A stretch of DNA of 64,000 nucleotides. It comes from Lamellibrachia satsuma (taxonomy: Eukaryota > Annelida > Polychaeta > Sabellida > Siboglinidae). The stretch is taken from NCBI GenBank assembly GCA_033239005.1, contig BSQZ01000016.1, positions 1,371,531 to 1,435,530 of the forward strand, read 5' to 3'. Below, piece after piece: positions 24,690 through 36,529 of the stretch (position 1 is the stretch's first letter; each line of letters begins with the position of its first letter). Both the position numbers and the translations under genes were made by a program. The notes below the pieces were generated by a model that was given only the letters and a program-made list of their open reading frames with translations, was not told the DNA's origin and did not search any database.

Positions 24690-27600
24690 GTATTGTGATT
24701 AGGTGTTCCTTTATCGTTGTACACATGTGTTCGATCTGGAAAAGACGTTATCAACACAATTTTAGACATATTCCCGTTAAATACACCTTGGCGAGGTTTG
24801 TGCTACAACGCATTTCCATAATATACCATGTGCACAATTACGTTGACCACTCCAAGAAGGCATATGGTTTAACCAATCCAAGGAGACACTATAGGTTTGG
24901 GGGGTGACAGCAGCAAACTCCCCATCAAGGATTGCCCCAGTTCCTACAGTTATGCTGAGTAGTCTCCTAATCCCCAAAGTTTCATTGTTTTTTCTTGCCC
25001 TCTTAATTGATGATTGCCTAAATCGGATTTCATTGGCGCCAGCGGATAGGAAGTTACATTCCTCCTGATACGACGATATAAATTAGTAGTCGCGTGGGGC
25101 GCGGTAGCATACCGGTTAGAAGGCCGGACTCTCAATCGAGAGAACCCGGTTTCGAATCCCACTGCGGTCGCTTCGAACCTTTGGCAAGATTGATCACCCC
25201 ACGTTGCCACAGTTCACTCAGCTGTATAAATGAGTACCTGGCAATACAGACAGTGGTGGATATGTGAACGAATAGCCTTCGCGCAGCAATTGCAGCGTGG
25301 CTGAATACTTCCCAAAGAAGTTGAGATGGCTTTGGAATGAACAGGTCTGCCAGGGGGTGAAGGGTAAAGCACTTTGAGCAGTCCTATGGACCGGATACCG
25401 CGCTATATAAGAACATACCTTTACCTTTTAAATTGGACGGCTCGTGTTATCCAGTTTTAAGAGTTTCGTAATTTACCATAAATATGTGGATAACACATTT
25501 CAGTTTAACTAATGGGTGCGTAGTGGATATACTCTGGTAGCTGGGAATATGTGAAGGTCCTTTTTTACGAGAATGTCTTGCCCTGTTTTGTCGGGCGACG
25601 CCGTGTCGCCCAATAATGCGCATCTGAAATATGGTTTAGACGCGGCGTCTAGACGCGGCGTCCAAGATCTTCACTGTCCATTTCTGCCAGACTTTTTGAT
25701 GCTGTGCAGAATGACACGTATGTCTTAGAGTGAAACACCTCTCATTGGATCAGCATTTTGTATTTTACAATACACGTTTGTTCATGTAATAACGAGTAAA
25801 TACTGGTCTTGTAAATGCAGATAAATACACTTTCTGATGTACAAACACTAAAACGTCATATAACAGCTACATATTTTTATTTCGATATATGTACCTCGTA
25901 CGCATGTACTTTTTGATCTGATTTTGGGGTTTGTTAATGTTGAATGCAACAAACGTTAGTTTGGAAGAATCCATATGAACGCAAACTGAATTGCTTGCTA
26001 AATCATCTCACCCTGCTAGTGAACCCGATGCACTAAATACCACTGACCTTTGTAACGCCTGCTCTCCTGGCACCGTGCCTGGGCCTACTCCATCAATCAA
26101 GTAAGACTTTCTATGTTAGTTTTTTTTTTATAGTTTTTATTCTTTGTTGAAGAGTAACTTGAATAGTCGACACCTCAGCTTTGTTTTAATTGCAATGCCC
26201 AGAGTAGGTCTTTGACTGACCAACTGACATTACCATACTTGTCTTTACTTTATTGTGTTGAGCCTTGCGTGACCAGTGTGCTCGATATCACCAAACTGTA
26301 CTCTACCACGAAAGAGCCTATAAGACTGTCTTTTTCGTCGTCTTACATTCGAAGATACAATTAATTTGTCCAATTTTTAATAAGAGTTGATTTGGATGAC
26401 AAACATATGGTTATAACCTCATCAACTTAATTGATAGTAATGTTTGGGTTTGTTGAAAACGTGGCTGCATCTTTTTGCTTCGATACATGCACCTCGGTAA
26501 CAGAAGTCTTCAACTTGTTATATGATTTTGGGGGTTGTCACTGTTGAATGCAACACTCATTAGTTTTAGACTGAATTGTGTAATGTCAGCTGTCCTATAA
26601 CTGTGTTTGGGCCTACGCCGAGTAATACTTTTTCTGTTAGTCTGTTTAATAGCTTTTGTTTTTTATTGCTGAATAGCCTGACTAGTCCACATCTCCGCCT
26701 TGTGTTCTTTGTATTTTTCGGAAAAAATCTTTGCCTGACCAACCGACATCACCATGCCTGTTTTTATAATTTTTTGTTGAGCCGTTCATCACCTGAATAC
26801 TCGACATCACCAGACAGTTGATTCTACTGTGCCACAACAAAGTGGACAGTTGGACATTCGGACAGCTCTTTTCGTCGTCGTTGTTTCGAAGATACAGTTT
26901 AATTTGTTCAGTTTTTGATTGGAGTTGATTTGGATGGCACCCTTGTAACATATGTTTATACCATTATCAACACAATTGTAATAGTGAGGTTTACTGAAAG
27001 CTCGGCTGCAAACCATGAGTGGTACTGTTTAAAAACTCACAGATGCCAAGAATATGATACGAAAAGTAATGGTCTTTGTTTCTTAAAATGTATGAAATAC
27101 ACACTCCTCCACATTCACGTTGATTCACTTAGTCATTTAGATAAAAATATTGACTAATTAAAACAGGATGTAGTGTGATAGATGTGTGCACGAAACGAAA
27201 AAGGATGTGATGGCTGCATAAAACTGGCAATGGCCATGCATGTAAGCACTCACATGTTTAACCACAGTTTGGAAAGGACGAAGATCACGATGAAAACTAA
27301 GATTAACTATTCCTGTCATTGACCATCCTAATCATTATAACAAGAAATACACGTTTACATTTCCTTGTCAGTGAATACATTTTAAAACCAAACTGTTGAA
27401 GAACATTTGAAATACTTCTTCCCGTATTTAAATAAACCGCTACAGCATACACAATAAAACAGTGGTATTTTTGTAATGCTTTCCAGTTTAGAAAGTGCTG
27501 CCCTCTGTGGAATGGTGATGAGTAGAAATGTTGCAACCGGGTGTCCTGCTGGGAAACTAGATACTCCTTTTCAAAGTTTGGATCCGCCCATGATATCATG

Positions 27601-27860
27601 CACGTTTCATGGCATAACTTGGCAGCTCTGGCTATCGTAGAATTAAACTAAATAAATTGACACCTTGATGCTATTTCCATCAAAGAAAAAATACGTGTGC
27701 ATATATTATGAAACAAAATATAACAATTTAATAATATATTCTGGGGAAAAACATCAGGCAAAATAAATATGTGTATTTCAAAAATTATAAGCTTGGTTCA
27801 TTATAAAAAATGTGCTTATTCAAAAAATATTATTGATATCATGTAATATAGTAACATATG
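24690..27860 (+). repeat. Dispersed repeat family E, copy 2
   Basis: It aligns with 1-2560 in order, with a SINE inserted at 25085-25428 and a second partial copy of the central part (about 26460-26960). The coding-like segment at 25935-26103 has an in-frame TGA and is followed by a GTAAG donor-like site. Confidence 0.7.
25085..25428 (+). mobile_element. Full-length tRNA-derived SINE with target-site duplication
   Basis: A-box-like TAGCATACCGGTT and B-box GGTTTCGAATCCC (25148-25160). The 3' part has AAAGCACTTTGAGCAG and CGCTATATAAGAAC, the tail type shared by many CR1/L2-mobilised SINEs. It is flanked by TAAATT at 25079-25084 and 25429-25434. Family E copies at about 296 and 46029 show the empty site. 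Confidence 0.85.
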
Positions 27861-27954
27861 AGGGAGGCGCATTTATTTAGTTTTTATTGTTGAAATATGA
27901 GATATAGCAGTTTGGCTACGAACAAAGTTATTGGCATTTTATAAAAAAAGTTCG

Positions 27955-28040
27955 TTGCTTCGGTTGATGAGTGGGTCGGTTAGCGGTCGTCGGTGGGTCG
28001 GTCGGTCGGTCGGAGGGTGAGTGGGTCGGTGGGTGGGACA
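27955..28040. repeat. Degenerate GGTC/GGTG tetranucleotide tract
   Basis: GTGGGTCGGTCGGTC-type repeats, the reverse complement of the CCGA motif found at 49700, 51310, 60120 and 61894. Confidence 0.85.
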
Positions 28041-28289
28041 TAGGACAATAATAAATTATCACAATAGGACAATTTCACCACGACAAAATCCCAATACGAC
28101 AATGTTCATATGCAACATTAATAACTATAGTCAAAAGTGATATAGCACTCATACTTATTTCACTGTCTTCTCCTTAGTGTGTGCTTAACTGGGTCATGGT
28201 CTGGAAATCAAAGAAGCAGTTGAGTTGATGTTTCAAACATTGGATCAAATCAAAGCATCCATTGTTGTTATATATGTTAGATATGGTTA

Positions 28290-28650
28290 CGTACTGGCTA
28301 TATGTAACTATCCAGAAGAAAATCAATAAAGTTCAATATATTAAAAAAACGTCACAACCCAGTAACATTTATATAGATAATTATACATTAATAACTATTA
28401 TATGCATTTATATTGTGGATGTTGTCTATAGACATTTTGATCGGGGGATATTGTGCATCGCGTGCATGTATGAAGTGTTAGCACATTACGGCCACACGGT
28501 ATTTCATCATCGATTGTGAGATAAAGGAATACACAGCAGGAGTATACGTGGGTGAATTATTTGTGAATTATGAAGGTGACGTCAAGCGCAGGGTGAATTA
28601 CATAACACGTATGAGTTACGATCGCCGGCGGCCATTATACGTTTGCTGCA
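28290..28650 (-). repeat. Dispersed repeat, inverted relative to 48880-49170
   Basis: Words such as GCGCTTGACGTCA, GGCCGCCG and TTAATAACTATTATATGCAT are shared in reverse complement with 48880-49170. No coding capacity seen. The stretch 28040-28290 is unassigned. Confidence 0.5.
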
Positions 28651-28699
28651 TGAAATGAAACATATGGCGCAGTTCAGTTCGCACACATTTTGTTATGTC

Positions 28700-29330
28700 T
28701 TGATGACACACATCACACCTTCCAATGTCTTAATGACACACATCACACCTTCCAATGTCTCTATGACACACATCACACCTTCCAATGTCTTGATGACACA
28801 CATCACTCCTTCCAATGTCTCGATGTCACACAACACACCTTCCTATGTCTTGATGACACACATCACACCTTCCAATGTCTTGATGACACACATCACACCT
28901 TCCAATGTATTGATGACACACATCACACCTTCCAATGTATGGATGACACATATCACACCTCCCAATGTCTTGTTGACACACAACACACCTTCCAATGTCT
29001 TGATGAGACTCATCACACCTTCCAATGTCTTGATGACACACATAACACCTTCCAATGTCTTGATGACACTTATTACACCTTCCAATGTCTTGATGACACA
29101 CATCGCACATTCCAATGTCTTGATGACACACATCACACCTTCCAATGTCTTGATGACACACATTGCACCTTCCAATGTCTGGATGACACACATCACACCT
29201 TCCAATGTCTTGATGACACACATCACACCTTCCAATGTCTTGATGACACATATCACGCCTTCCAATGTCTTGATGACACACATCACACCTTCCAATGTCT
29301 TGATGACACGCATCACACCTTCCAACCCAA
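28700..29330. repeat. 30-bp minisatellite, about 21 copies
   Basis: Imperfect repeats of a unit built from CTTGATGACACACATCACAC and CTTCCAATGT. The 30-bp period keeps two plus and two minus frames open for 150-231 codons. Changes fall at all codon positions, which argues against protein coding. Confidence 0.95.
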
Positions 29331-29394
29331 CTAGCTAATCAAGTTATAAAGGGTGTTCGAGGTAGCGAAGTCTTATTTTATTGTGATTGATTTC

Positions 29395-29960
29395 ATTACT
29401 ACGCAACGTCCTACTTCTACGGCCGCTACCGCCAAGGGTGTAATCATCACACAATAATTGTTCTACCGCTCTTGTGGGCTGAACCAATCCTTCTGTCCGG
29501 GTCTCAGTCGTTGAAGTTCGTACATACTTTATTTTTCAAAATGTAGTAATTGTTGTTACGGTGATGTTGCACGATAAGAAATACTGAACACAATTGCTGC
29601 ACCCGTAAACTGAGACGCTTCTAATATACCGTATTCTTGCAATTGTAATTGTGCAGAACCTCCTGACGATAATGTCGGGCTCGATTCAGTGTAGTAGGTG
29701 TATGAATAGTACATTTTTTTGTAACAAAGCATCCTTATATTTAAATCGTTCTAACAAAATTATATACCACTGGGGTACGATATGTTTCCTTTAGTACCAA
29801 TTCTAATTACGTAAATTATTTGCTAGATTTCTGTGGTCTCCCCGTGTATGAAGACTAATGGAACTAGCGAATAAGTATTCCCCGAACACAAGTCGACACG
29901 ACTATGTGAACATTCAACGACAATAAAACGCATGCTTTGCAATGAATGGTCTGTGTCAGA
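29395..29960 (+). pseudogene. Cysteine-rich gene fragment (module 2, acidic segment, 3' UTR exon)
   Basis: Bases 29405-29520 match the module 2 exon with frame breaks (Tyr-Gly-Arg-Tyr then stops). Bases 29655-29690 match the acidic segment, and 29850-29945 match the 3' UTR exon including an AATAAA. The signal-peptide and module 1 exons are missing, and the module 3 exon is missing from between the last two blocks. Confidence 0.6.
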
Positions 29961-31470
29961 GTATTGATATCAGTTCTCTATTTACTTACAAACTACGTAA
30001 TTCTGAAGAAGTTTGTTTTCACGAGAACATTACTTGCCCCGATTTGTCTGGCGACACTGTGTCACTACATAATGCCTCTAGACGACTACCAATACGTGCT
30101 AGATCTCGATTCGGTCCAGCCAGATATTTGTAAAAATAAGAAGTGAAATTAAAACGGAAAAGTCACGTTTTTGGCCTAGGCACCTATAAGAGGTACTAAA
30201 ACATATCAATTTCGAAATGTAATGAAGAATATGACGCCGTTGCAGTGGGACAAAACATTACAAAGACCTCCCATGGCAGCATATGGTGAAATAACCACTA
30301 CAACGTGACAAAACAAATCAAACATACATGGGATAAAACAGTGAACGGAGCACTACATCGTGACAAGACACAAACTATCTACCACGGTAAAAGACTGTGA
30401 GGTAAGCACTATAATTTGACAACGCACACCAAACTTTTAAAACGATGTAGAGTGGTTAGTACATTTCTTAGATATATTTAATTACCCAAAACGAAACCTT
30501 TTTCCAAGGTGACGTCGACTGCACACACTTTTCGCGTGATGGTGTTACACCTTTTTCTAATTGCAAAATAATTGTCCAATACCTAATTATTATACGCAAA
30601 GGCACTAGACAATGTTTTGCGATAAGAATTATCTTGTAATTCGCCATAACGCGGTCATTTCGCACGAAGTAGCATGTTCGGTGACGATGGGACTACCTGT
30701 CACGGAGTACAAATGACAGACAAACATTTAGTTTTTATAAACCAGAAAAACGTGAGCTTCAAAACAACAAATGCGACTACATAGAACATAAAACATAGTA
30801 CCAAATTGTGTTTAAATTTAAAGCGTGTTAAATTAATAAAGAATGGTACTTTTTTGATATGCATCCTCTTGTAAGTTTACTCGACGGCTGGCGCTGTAGA
30901 ACAAATAATCAGACGTGCCTACTGCTTTGTTCGATTGTTAGTGCGTCTCCTCCATCGTTTGGTACGATTAGTGCGCGATACACTTCGCAAAGTATAAGCT
31001 GCTCACCATACTCCAGTTAGGAAAGTGACTATCAGTGTGGCAACACATTCAACTTACTCCATTCTGTACTGTTCTTGCACAGTTCCATTCTTATTACAGT
31101 TTCGAGGTTGGTGTTCACTCCAAGTGGCAGCTGATGTTGATCCACAGTAACCTGGGTTTTCCTCTCTGTCTATGTCATGTCAGATTCATGTTTCTGGCCA
31201 CTTCATCACATTTGGGGTGTTCTTGCTCTCCGCGTTTATATAGTAATTTCGCTGTCAATTCCATGTGTTGGCACCATGCGTTATTTATAAGCTTGTGTGC
31301 ATGATGTAATTAGTTGAATTTCAAGTCTCATTGTCAAAGTCCGATGGTAACTGACAAAGAGGAGAATAGGTCTTAACATTGTTTTGTATATGATATGTTT
31401 GGCTTCTTGGCACTTTTTTGTTTATTCAATATTTGTATGACTTCCATTTAATACAAGTATTACGCGATGT
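29960..31470. other. Unassigned sequence between pseudogene fragments
   Basis: No supported gene. Around 30230-30440 the word ACTACAACGTGACAAAAC recurs in degenerate form every 40-60 bases, perhaps an old minisatellite. Confidence 0.35.
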
Positions 31471-32000
31471 GTCTGCTTGTGCAACAACTACTGTGGCAGG
31501 CGACAAACAAACAGCAAAATGGTAACTTTAAAGTGTTATGTTCGCTCTCGTCGTTCTTGTGTGTAGTTATATTTCCCGACACGTAGGCGGTTTTCATCTG
31601 TTATAGATGCTGACAATGAATGTCGTAATCACTGATTCTCTCTGTATTGCTTCATCAACTATATCTTATTGTGTCGCACTAAAGCATTATTTCGTATAGA
31701 ACGATATTTGTTCTGGAACAATGAAGTGTTCAGGAATTAAAGCAAACGTTTCATCAATTGATATTTATTCGCGCGGAATATAGCAGGTCCATATATAACT
31801 ATGTTTCTTTACTGGCAGTACCATCACTAATTAGATTAATTATTTGCTATATTTCAGTGGCGTTTACTGGTCTCTACGTCTGTTTACGAAGATAAATGGA
31901 ACAATCGAACAAGTGCGGTTAGATGATTCTCCGGACACATTTCAGAACAACTATGTGAACATTCCACTACACTACATCACCTGCTTTGCTATGAATGTTC
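31470..32000 (+). pseudogene. Cysteine-rich gene fragment (end of last coding exon, 3' UTR exon)
   Basis: Bases 31478-31520 match the end of module 3 and the donor after the stop codon; the intron matches 23500-23830 at a distance, and 31858-31995 match the 3' UTR exon. Everything upstream is lost. Confidence 0.5.
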
Positions 32001-32059
32001 TTTGTCAGATCATTGGTATTAGCTATGTGTGACATTCTTTATTTCAGCAACCTACGAAT

Positions 32060-33100
32060 TACTTTGGAAAGAAGAATGCGAGTTCTGAAGAAAAGCTTAC
32101 TTAGAATAACATCGAGACTGTTACATTAATTAATATATAAAACAAACATCAAACGGTTATGCACAAAATAGTGATTTGTTAACGTAATGAAATGAGATCT
32201 TGAAGCTGCATCCAGCCTCCAGGAAGCGGCGGACAATTTCCAGAAAGCAGTGATGCGTGACACAGAATACCATATGACATATTCGGAGAAGTTGCTGCAT
32301 AAGGTACGTAATTTGGTGTTGCCCAGTGCGCCCGGTGACCTGCTAAAGTTGACACCATACTGCATGTTACACGTGGAAGAACTAAATCTACATATTTAAG
32401 TACTTTTTATCTTACTTTATCGTGCTGGCTCTTCTCCAGCTTTCATTGGGACAAACAGTTCAGTGATGCTTTATTTATACAACATTAATGTCTTTCCCAA
32501 ACCATATGGTTGCATTATTTATGTAATGGTGGGGTGGTCACATGTGGCGAAATGGCTCCACATTCGTCGTTATTCAAGTTTAAATATTTAGTTGTTGTTA
32601 AGCATGTAATGTTGTATTATGATATTGCGACCAGACATTATTTGTGCATATTGCATGGTCTGCTTTGTTTGTGAATAGTGAACAGTATATACTACTCATA
32701 GCGTCTAACGTGATTTCCTTAGTAATGTCCTTGCTTCTTTTATCTGTTCTTGGAATAATAATACTGATTTAATTGTCGAAATATGGGTTCTAAGAACAGG
32801 TCGTCCAGGAGACTCGCATCAAGCGTAGTCTACGGGTTTGGCGTTACGTTGTGGAACCCTCATTTTTTTTGTATATATCAATGTGCAAAACAAAGGTTAC
32901 ACTCAGTCCCCATTAAAAGAAAAGGTCTTCCATTTGACCTTTTCAAAGCTCTATATTGGACTTGTGGACTTCCGCCATTTTGACACCATCGGCTTTGTTT
33001 GTGCAATGGAAGGTAATCGTCACTCGTTGGATCGAATTTATAGAAACGAAGAACCAAACAGATAAGTATAAGTAGAGACAGGGTATCGTGACGAGATAAC
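32060..33100. other. Unassigned sequence
   Basis: No gene recognised. A 66-codon frame at 32783 may belong to the SGNH-like relic that follows, but shows no known motif. Confidence 0.35.
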
Positions 33101-33105
33101 CGCTC

Positions 33106-33700
33106 ATGGTGGCAGAGGATAAGCCACTAGTCTGGGTGCTGGGAGACAACCACGTTCACTGGCTGGAGAAGTTTTTTGCGTCTTCGCTAGGGGTAAGTGC
33201 TCGTTTCTGTCCAGGGTCGTTGCTAGAAGGTATGGATTGCAGAGTTGCTTTCAACGGGTATCGTGTTGCAGCGGTGGCGTCCATGCAGCGATATCGGGGG
33301 TAAGAAATTCGAAGCTGAGCTACCTCAGATTGTAGTCTTGAGTGCCGATGGAAATGACGACGACTCGACGGGGTCAGGCGCCTCTCACACGTTGGAGGTA
33401 GGTATGGTATACGATTATGCTCAGGCGTTGATACAGCAAGGAGTAAAACTGGTAGTGGTCTGCCAGATGGTGCGGAGGCAAAGGTGGCGGCAATTAACCA
33501 TGGAGGAAGGTAAAGCGAGAGTTACTGACGTAAATTAGTTTTTGAGGGCGGTTTGTTATGATGAGCACCTGTCGTTCTAGTAACATAATGGATTTTAGAA
33601 CGTTCAAAGGCAGATATTTAAGCATGATGGGGTACATTCCAATCATCTCGCGAATTATATGCTATGGCTAAGTGTTAAAGGGGGATTTTTGGTGCTCTGA
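33106..33700 (+). pseudogene. SGNH-hydrolase-like relic
   Basis: Block I-like VLGDNHVHWLE is at about 33136-33168, with Asn where the family has the catalytic Ser of GDS. After a frame change near 33285 come a block III-like ADGNDDDSTGS (about 33342-33375), then VVVCQMVRRQRW, and after stops a block V-like DGVHSNHL (from 33626) with the Asp and His in place, ending at TGA 33698-33700. At least one frameshift and several stops break it. Such domains occur in many mobile-element-derived invertebrate proteins; that link is inference. Confidence 0.5.
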
Positions 33701-33869
33701 CCTCAGTGCAGAAACAATAGCTTCATCGGGGGAGAATGGTTGGCCATACAAGTTTGGTAGGTACATGGAAACTGCTTTGCACATTCATGTCTACGGTTTC
33801 ATGTAGGGGTATCGCCCGATGTTTCTTCCGAGGTTTAGTGATTTCGTGCGGTGGGGACAGATATTATGG

Positions 33870-34160
33870 ATGATTCCATATGGTGTCAATGGAGAGGTTT
33901 GGTAATTCCGTGCAGTGGATATGGAAAGCTTTGGTGATTCCGTGCGGTGGAAAGGGGATGGTTTGGTGATTCCGTCTGATGGAAAGGGAAAGGTTGGGCG
34001 ATTCCGTGTGGTGAAAATGGGAAGGTTTATTTATACCGTGCGGTAGAGACAGAAAGGTTTGGTGATTTTGTGTGGTGGAAACGGAGAGTTTAGTGAATCC
34101 GTGTAATATAAACGGATATCTTGGATGATTCATTGAGGTGATGTTTGGTTATTCCGGGCA
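33870..34160. repeat. Minisatellite, about 31-32 bp unit
   Basis: Eight to nine diverged copies of a GGTTTGGTGATTCCGTGCGG unit. Confidence 0.8.
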
Positions 34161-34264
34161 GTGGAGGCGGAATTGTTGCTATGTGGACAGGTAAACTTAG
34201 ATAACACATGCACTAAAATTGAGTAGCTTCTTTCCAGGCAGTATAAAAATACGTTTTAAAGTCA

Positions 34265-34610
34265 GGCTGTGTAAATGGAAAATCTGTTTTTTTAGCCAAG
34301 CAGTGTAAATGGATGATAAGATTTGTTAAGCCAAGCAGTGTAATTGGAAGATAAGTTTTGTTAAGCCAGGTAGTGTAATTGGAAGATAAGTTTGTTAAGC
34401 CGAGCAGTGTAAATGAAAGATCAGTTTTGTTTAGCCATGCAGAGTAATTGGAAAATAAGTTTTGTTAAGCCAGTCAGTGCAATTGGAAGATAAGTTTTGT
34501 CAAGCCAGGCAGTGTAATTGGAATATAAGTTTTGTTAAGCCATGCAGTGTAATTGGAAGATAAGTTTTGTTAAGCCAGGCAGTTTAAATGGAACTTAGGT
34601 GTTGTTATGT
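34265..34610. repeat. Minisatellite, about 35 bp unit
   Basis: About ten copies of AAGATAAGTTTTGTTAAGCC followed by AGGCAGTGTAATTGG. The flanking frame at 34599-34925 is unrecognised. Confidence 0.85.
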
Positions 34611-34875
34611 CATGCAGTGGAAATGGCTCGTTTCATGGTAATAGAGATGACCGACGGGAGGTGTGTTTTAACATTAAGTGATAAATTGATACAACCTTTA
34701 TGGACGGAATGTTATGTTTGGATATGCGTTGAAGGTGGTCCATGGCTTGTAATGACACGACTGGTCCCGCGTTCTGAGGATAATGATCACTGGGGTTGTA
34801 CAGTGGAACACATTTTAAGCAGTTACACTATGCATATGGCACCAGAGGGCTGCTACGGCTGTACATGTTCATCAG

Positions 34876-35136
34876 GTGGCGTCACTGTCTGCTTCCGAAT
34901 CGGTGCGTCGTCAAGTCAAGCCTGACAATGCCACGGAAGCGCCCAATATGTTGAAATATTTGCAGACCGGGAGGAACCTGGCAGAGAGTGGAAGTAACCG
35001 GCGAGTGTATGACGAGTCATTCCGAGGCATGAGAGCTATGGGCGGTTGGGTTTGGGACAGCGTGAATTATGCGATGTGGTTGAACACATGCACAGCATCC
35101 CAGGTCGGATGCAATGGTGGTATCTCTCATTCTTGA
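34876..35136 (+). pseudogene. Possible gag-like relic of a DIRS-type or similar retroelement
   Basis: An 86-codon frame with NRRVYDESFRGMRAMGGWVW followed by MWLNT resembles the Tyr-Asp...Phe-Arg...Trp-Asp...Leu-Trp pattern I associate with gag-like proteins of invertebrate retroelements. No zinc knuckle follows. It lies 1.2 kb after the SGNH-like relic and could belong to the same dead element. The family assignment is from memory of the pattern only. Confidence 0.25.
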
Positions 35137-35429
35137 TAGTGGTGAAGGCAACCGAGGCGCCGGCGTCTGCTTCGCATATAACAGGCCCCAATGTAACCAC
35201 AACCCAACTGCAGAGGGTGTATGTGTATCCACTGCGCGTTTAGATTCCAAAATGTGCAAGTAGGCTAGTCAACAACCATTGCCCAGAACAACATGCCTAG
35301 ACCATGATGACGTCACAATATGCCTAGACCATGAGGACGTCACGTCCTCGCCAGTGTCAGGCATCGTCGAGGCTGGTTGTGTTTTTCCAGTCACTGGATA
35401 ATGTTTCCGCCTTGTTATTTGCAATGTTT

Positions 35430-35580
35430 TTGCATTGTGTAGCTCACTTGCACCATCTAACGCCATATTGTACAATTTCTACAAAATCGGACATGTGTTG
35501 GTCTAATAACATTAACGGCTGCCAGGAGCCAGCTAAGAATTTCATTATTTCCAAGCTACTGGCAGGAGCTCAGAATTGAA
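35430..35580. repeat. Dispersed 150-bp repeat, copy 1
   Basis: It matches 38475-38625 (GTAGCTCACTTGCACCATCT and AACATTAACGGCTGCCA). The second copy ends about 60 bp before the first exon of gene 2. Confidence 0.65.
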
Positions 35581-36000
35581 CGACATGACAGGAGCTCATA
35601 ATATAACGACATAATCAGATATCCGTTTACATAATACGCTGACAATACTGGCCCACTACACTAGGGCGCTGCCAAAGGTGTTTACGTCACGTTATAAATG
35701 TGTCAGATTACGCGACATGATGGTCCCGGTTATCAGGGCTTACTTGCGAGATGGTGAGATGGTCCCCCGAACCTGTAGAGTAGTACGAGTGTGCATCGTA
35801 TATTGTAAAAAACGGGCAGGTTGAGTAATGAGAGCTGGTAACCCAACTAGCGCAGTCACTAAGAGTTAGCACAACAAGCGTGGGGCATAAGTGGGGGATA
35901 TAGCCGACTCTCAGACAAGGACGGAGCAGATCGAAATCTCATTTGTTATAAATCTACAAATCTTAACTGTAGCTCATAAATCGCAGGTGCATTGTTTGTG
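35580..36000. other. Unassigned sequence
   Basis: No feature recognised. Confidence 0.35.
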
Positions 36001-36430
36001 GATGTAGCATAGGCTCTGAGAGGGGCGGAGTTTTAGCTAGCATCTTATTTATTGTGACATTTGCAGGTATTTTGATTTGGGATGTAGCCAATGCTCTGAC
36101 ATGTCGACAGCTATATATTTACCAGACTCTGTAGGTATTGACTTTGCGGTAGGACGTAACCTAGGATCTGACAGGGGTAGATAGACAGCTATATCTTAAC
36201 CAGGGTCTGTAGGTGGTGACTTTGCGGTGGGACGTAGCCTAGGCTCTGACAGGGGTGGACAGACAGCTATATCTTATCCAGGGTATGTAGGTAATGACTT
36301 TGCGGTGGGATGTAGTTTAGGCACTGACAGAGGTGGAGTCGACAGCTATTTCTTAACCGGGGTCTGTATGTAGTGGCATGGCGGTGGGTTGTAGCCTAAG
36401 CTCTGATGGAGGTGGAGCCAACAGCTACAT
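36000..36430. repeat. 78-bp tandem repeat, about 5 copies
   Basis: The words GGACGTAGCCTAGGCTCTGA and ACAGCTATATCTTAACCAGG recur every 78-79 bases, with older copies at the left. Confidence 0.85.
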
Positions 36431-36529
36431 CGTAACTAGCATTTGCACAGGCAGAATATTTTACTCGTACGCAACATTTGGGAGCCCGCATCCTTGCTGT
36501 GATGATGTATGTCGTTATGATGGTGGGTG

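Noticed and set aside
27303..27599. 98-codon minus-strand frame in family E
   Set aside because: The matching region of copy 1 (2107-2331) is open in a different frame and the peptides align poorly, so I see no support for a conserved protein.
28700..29330. CRISPR array, given regular 30-bp units
   Set aside because: The repeats are contiguous with no unique spacers, and the context is a eukaryotic genome.
33864..34133. 89-codon minus-strand frame with repeated HGITKPFH-like units
   Set aside because: A translation of the 31-32 bp minisatellite; the repeats drift in frame.
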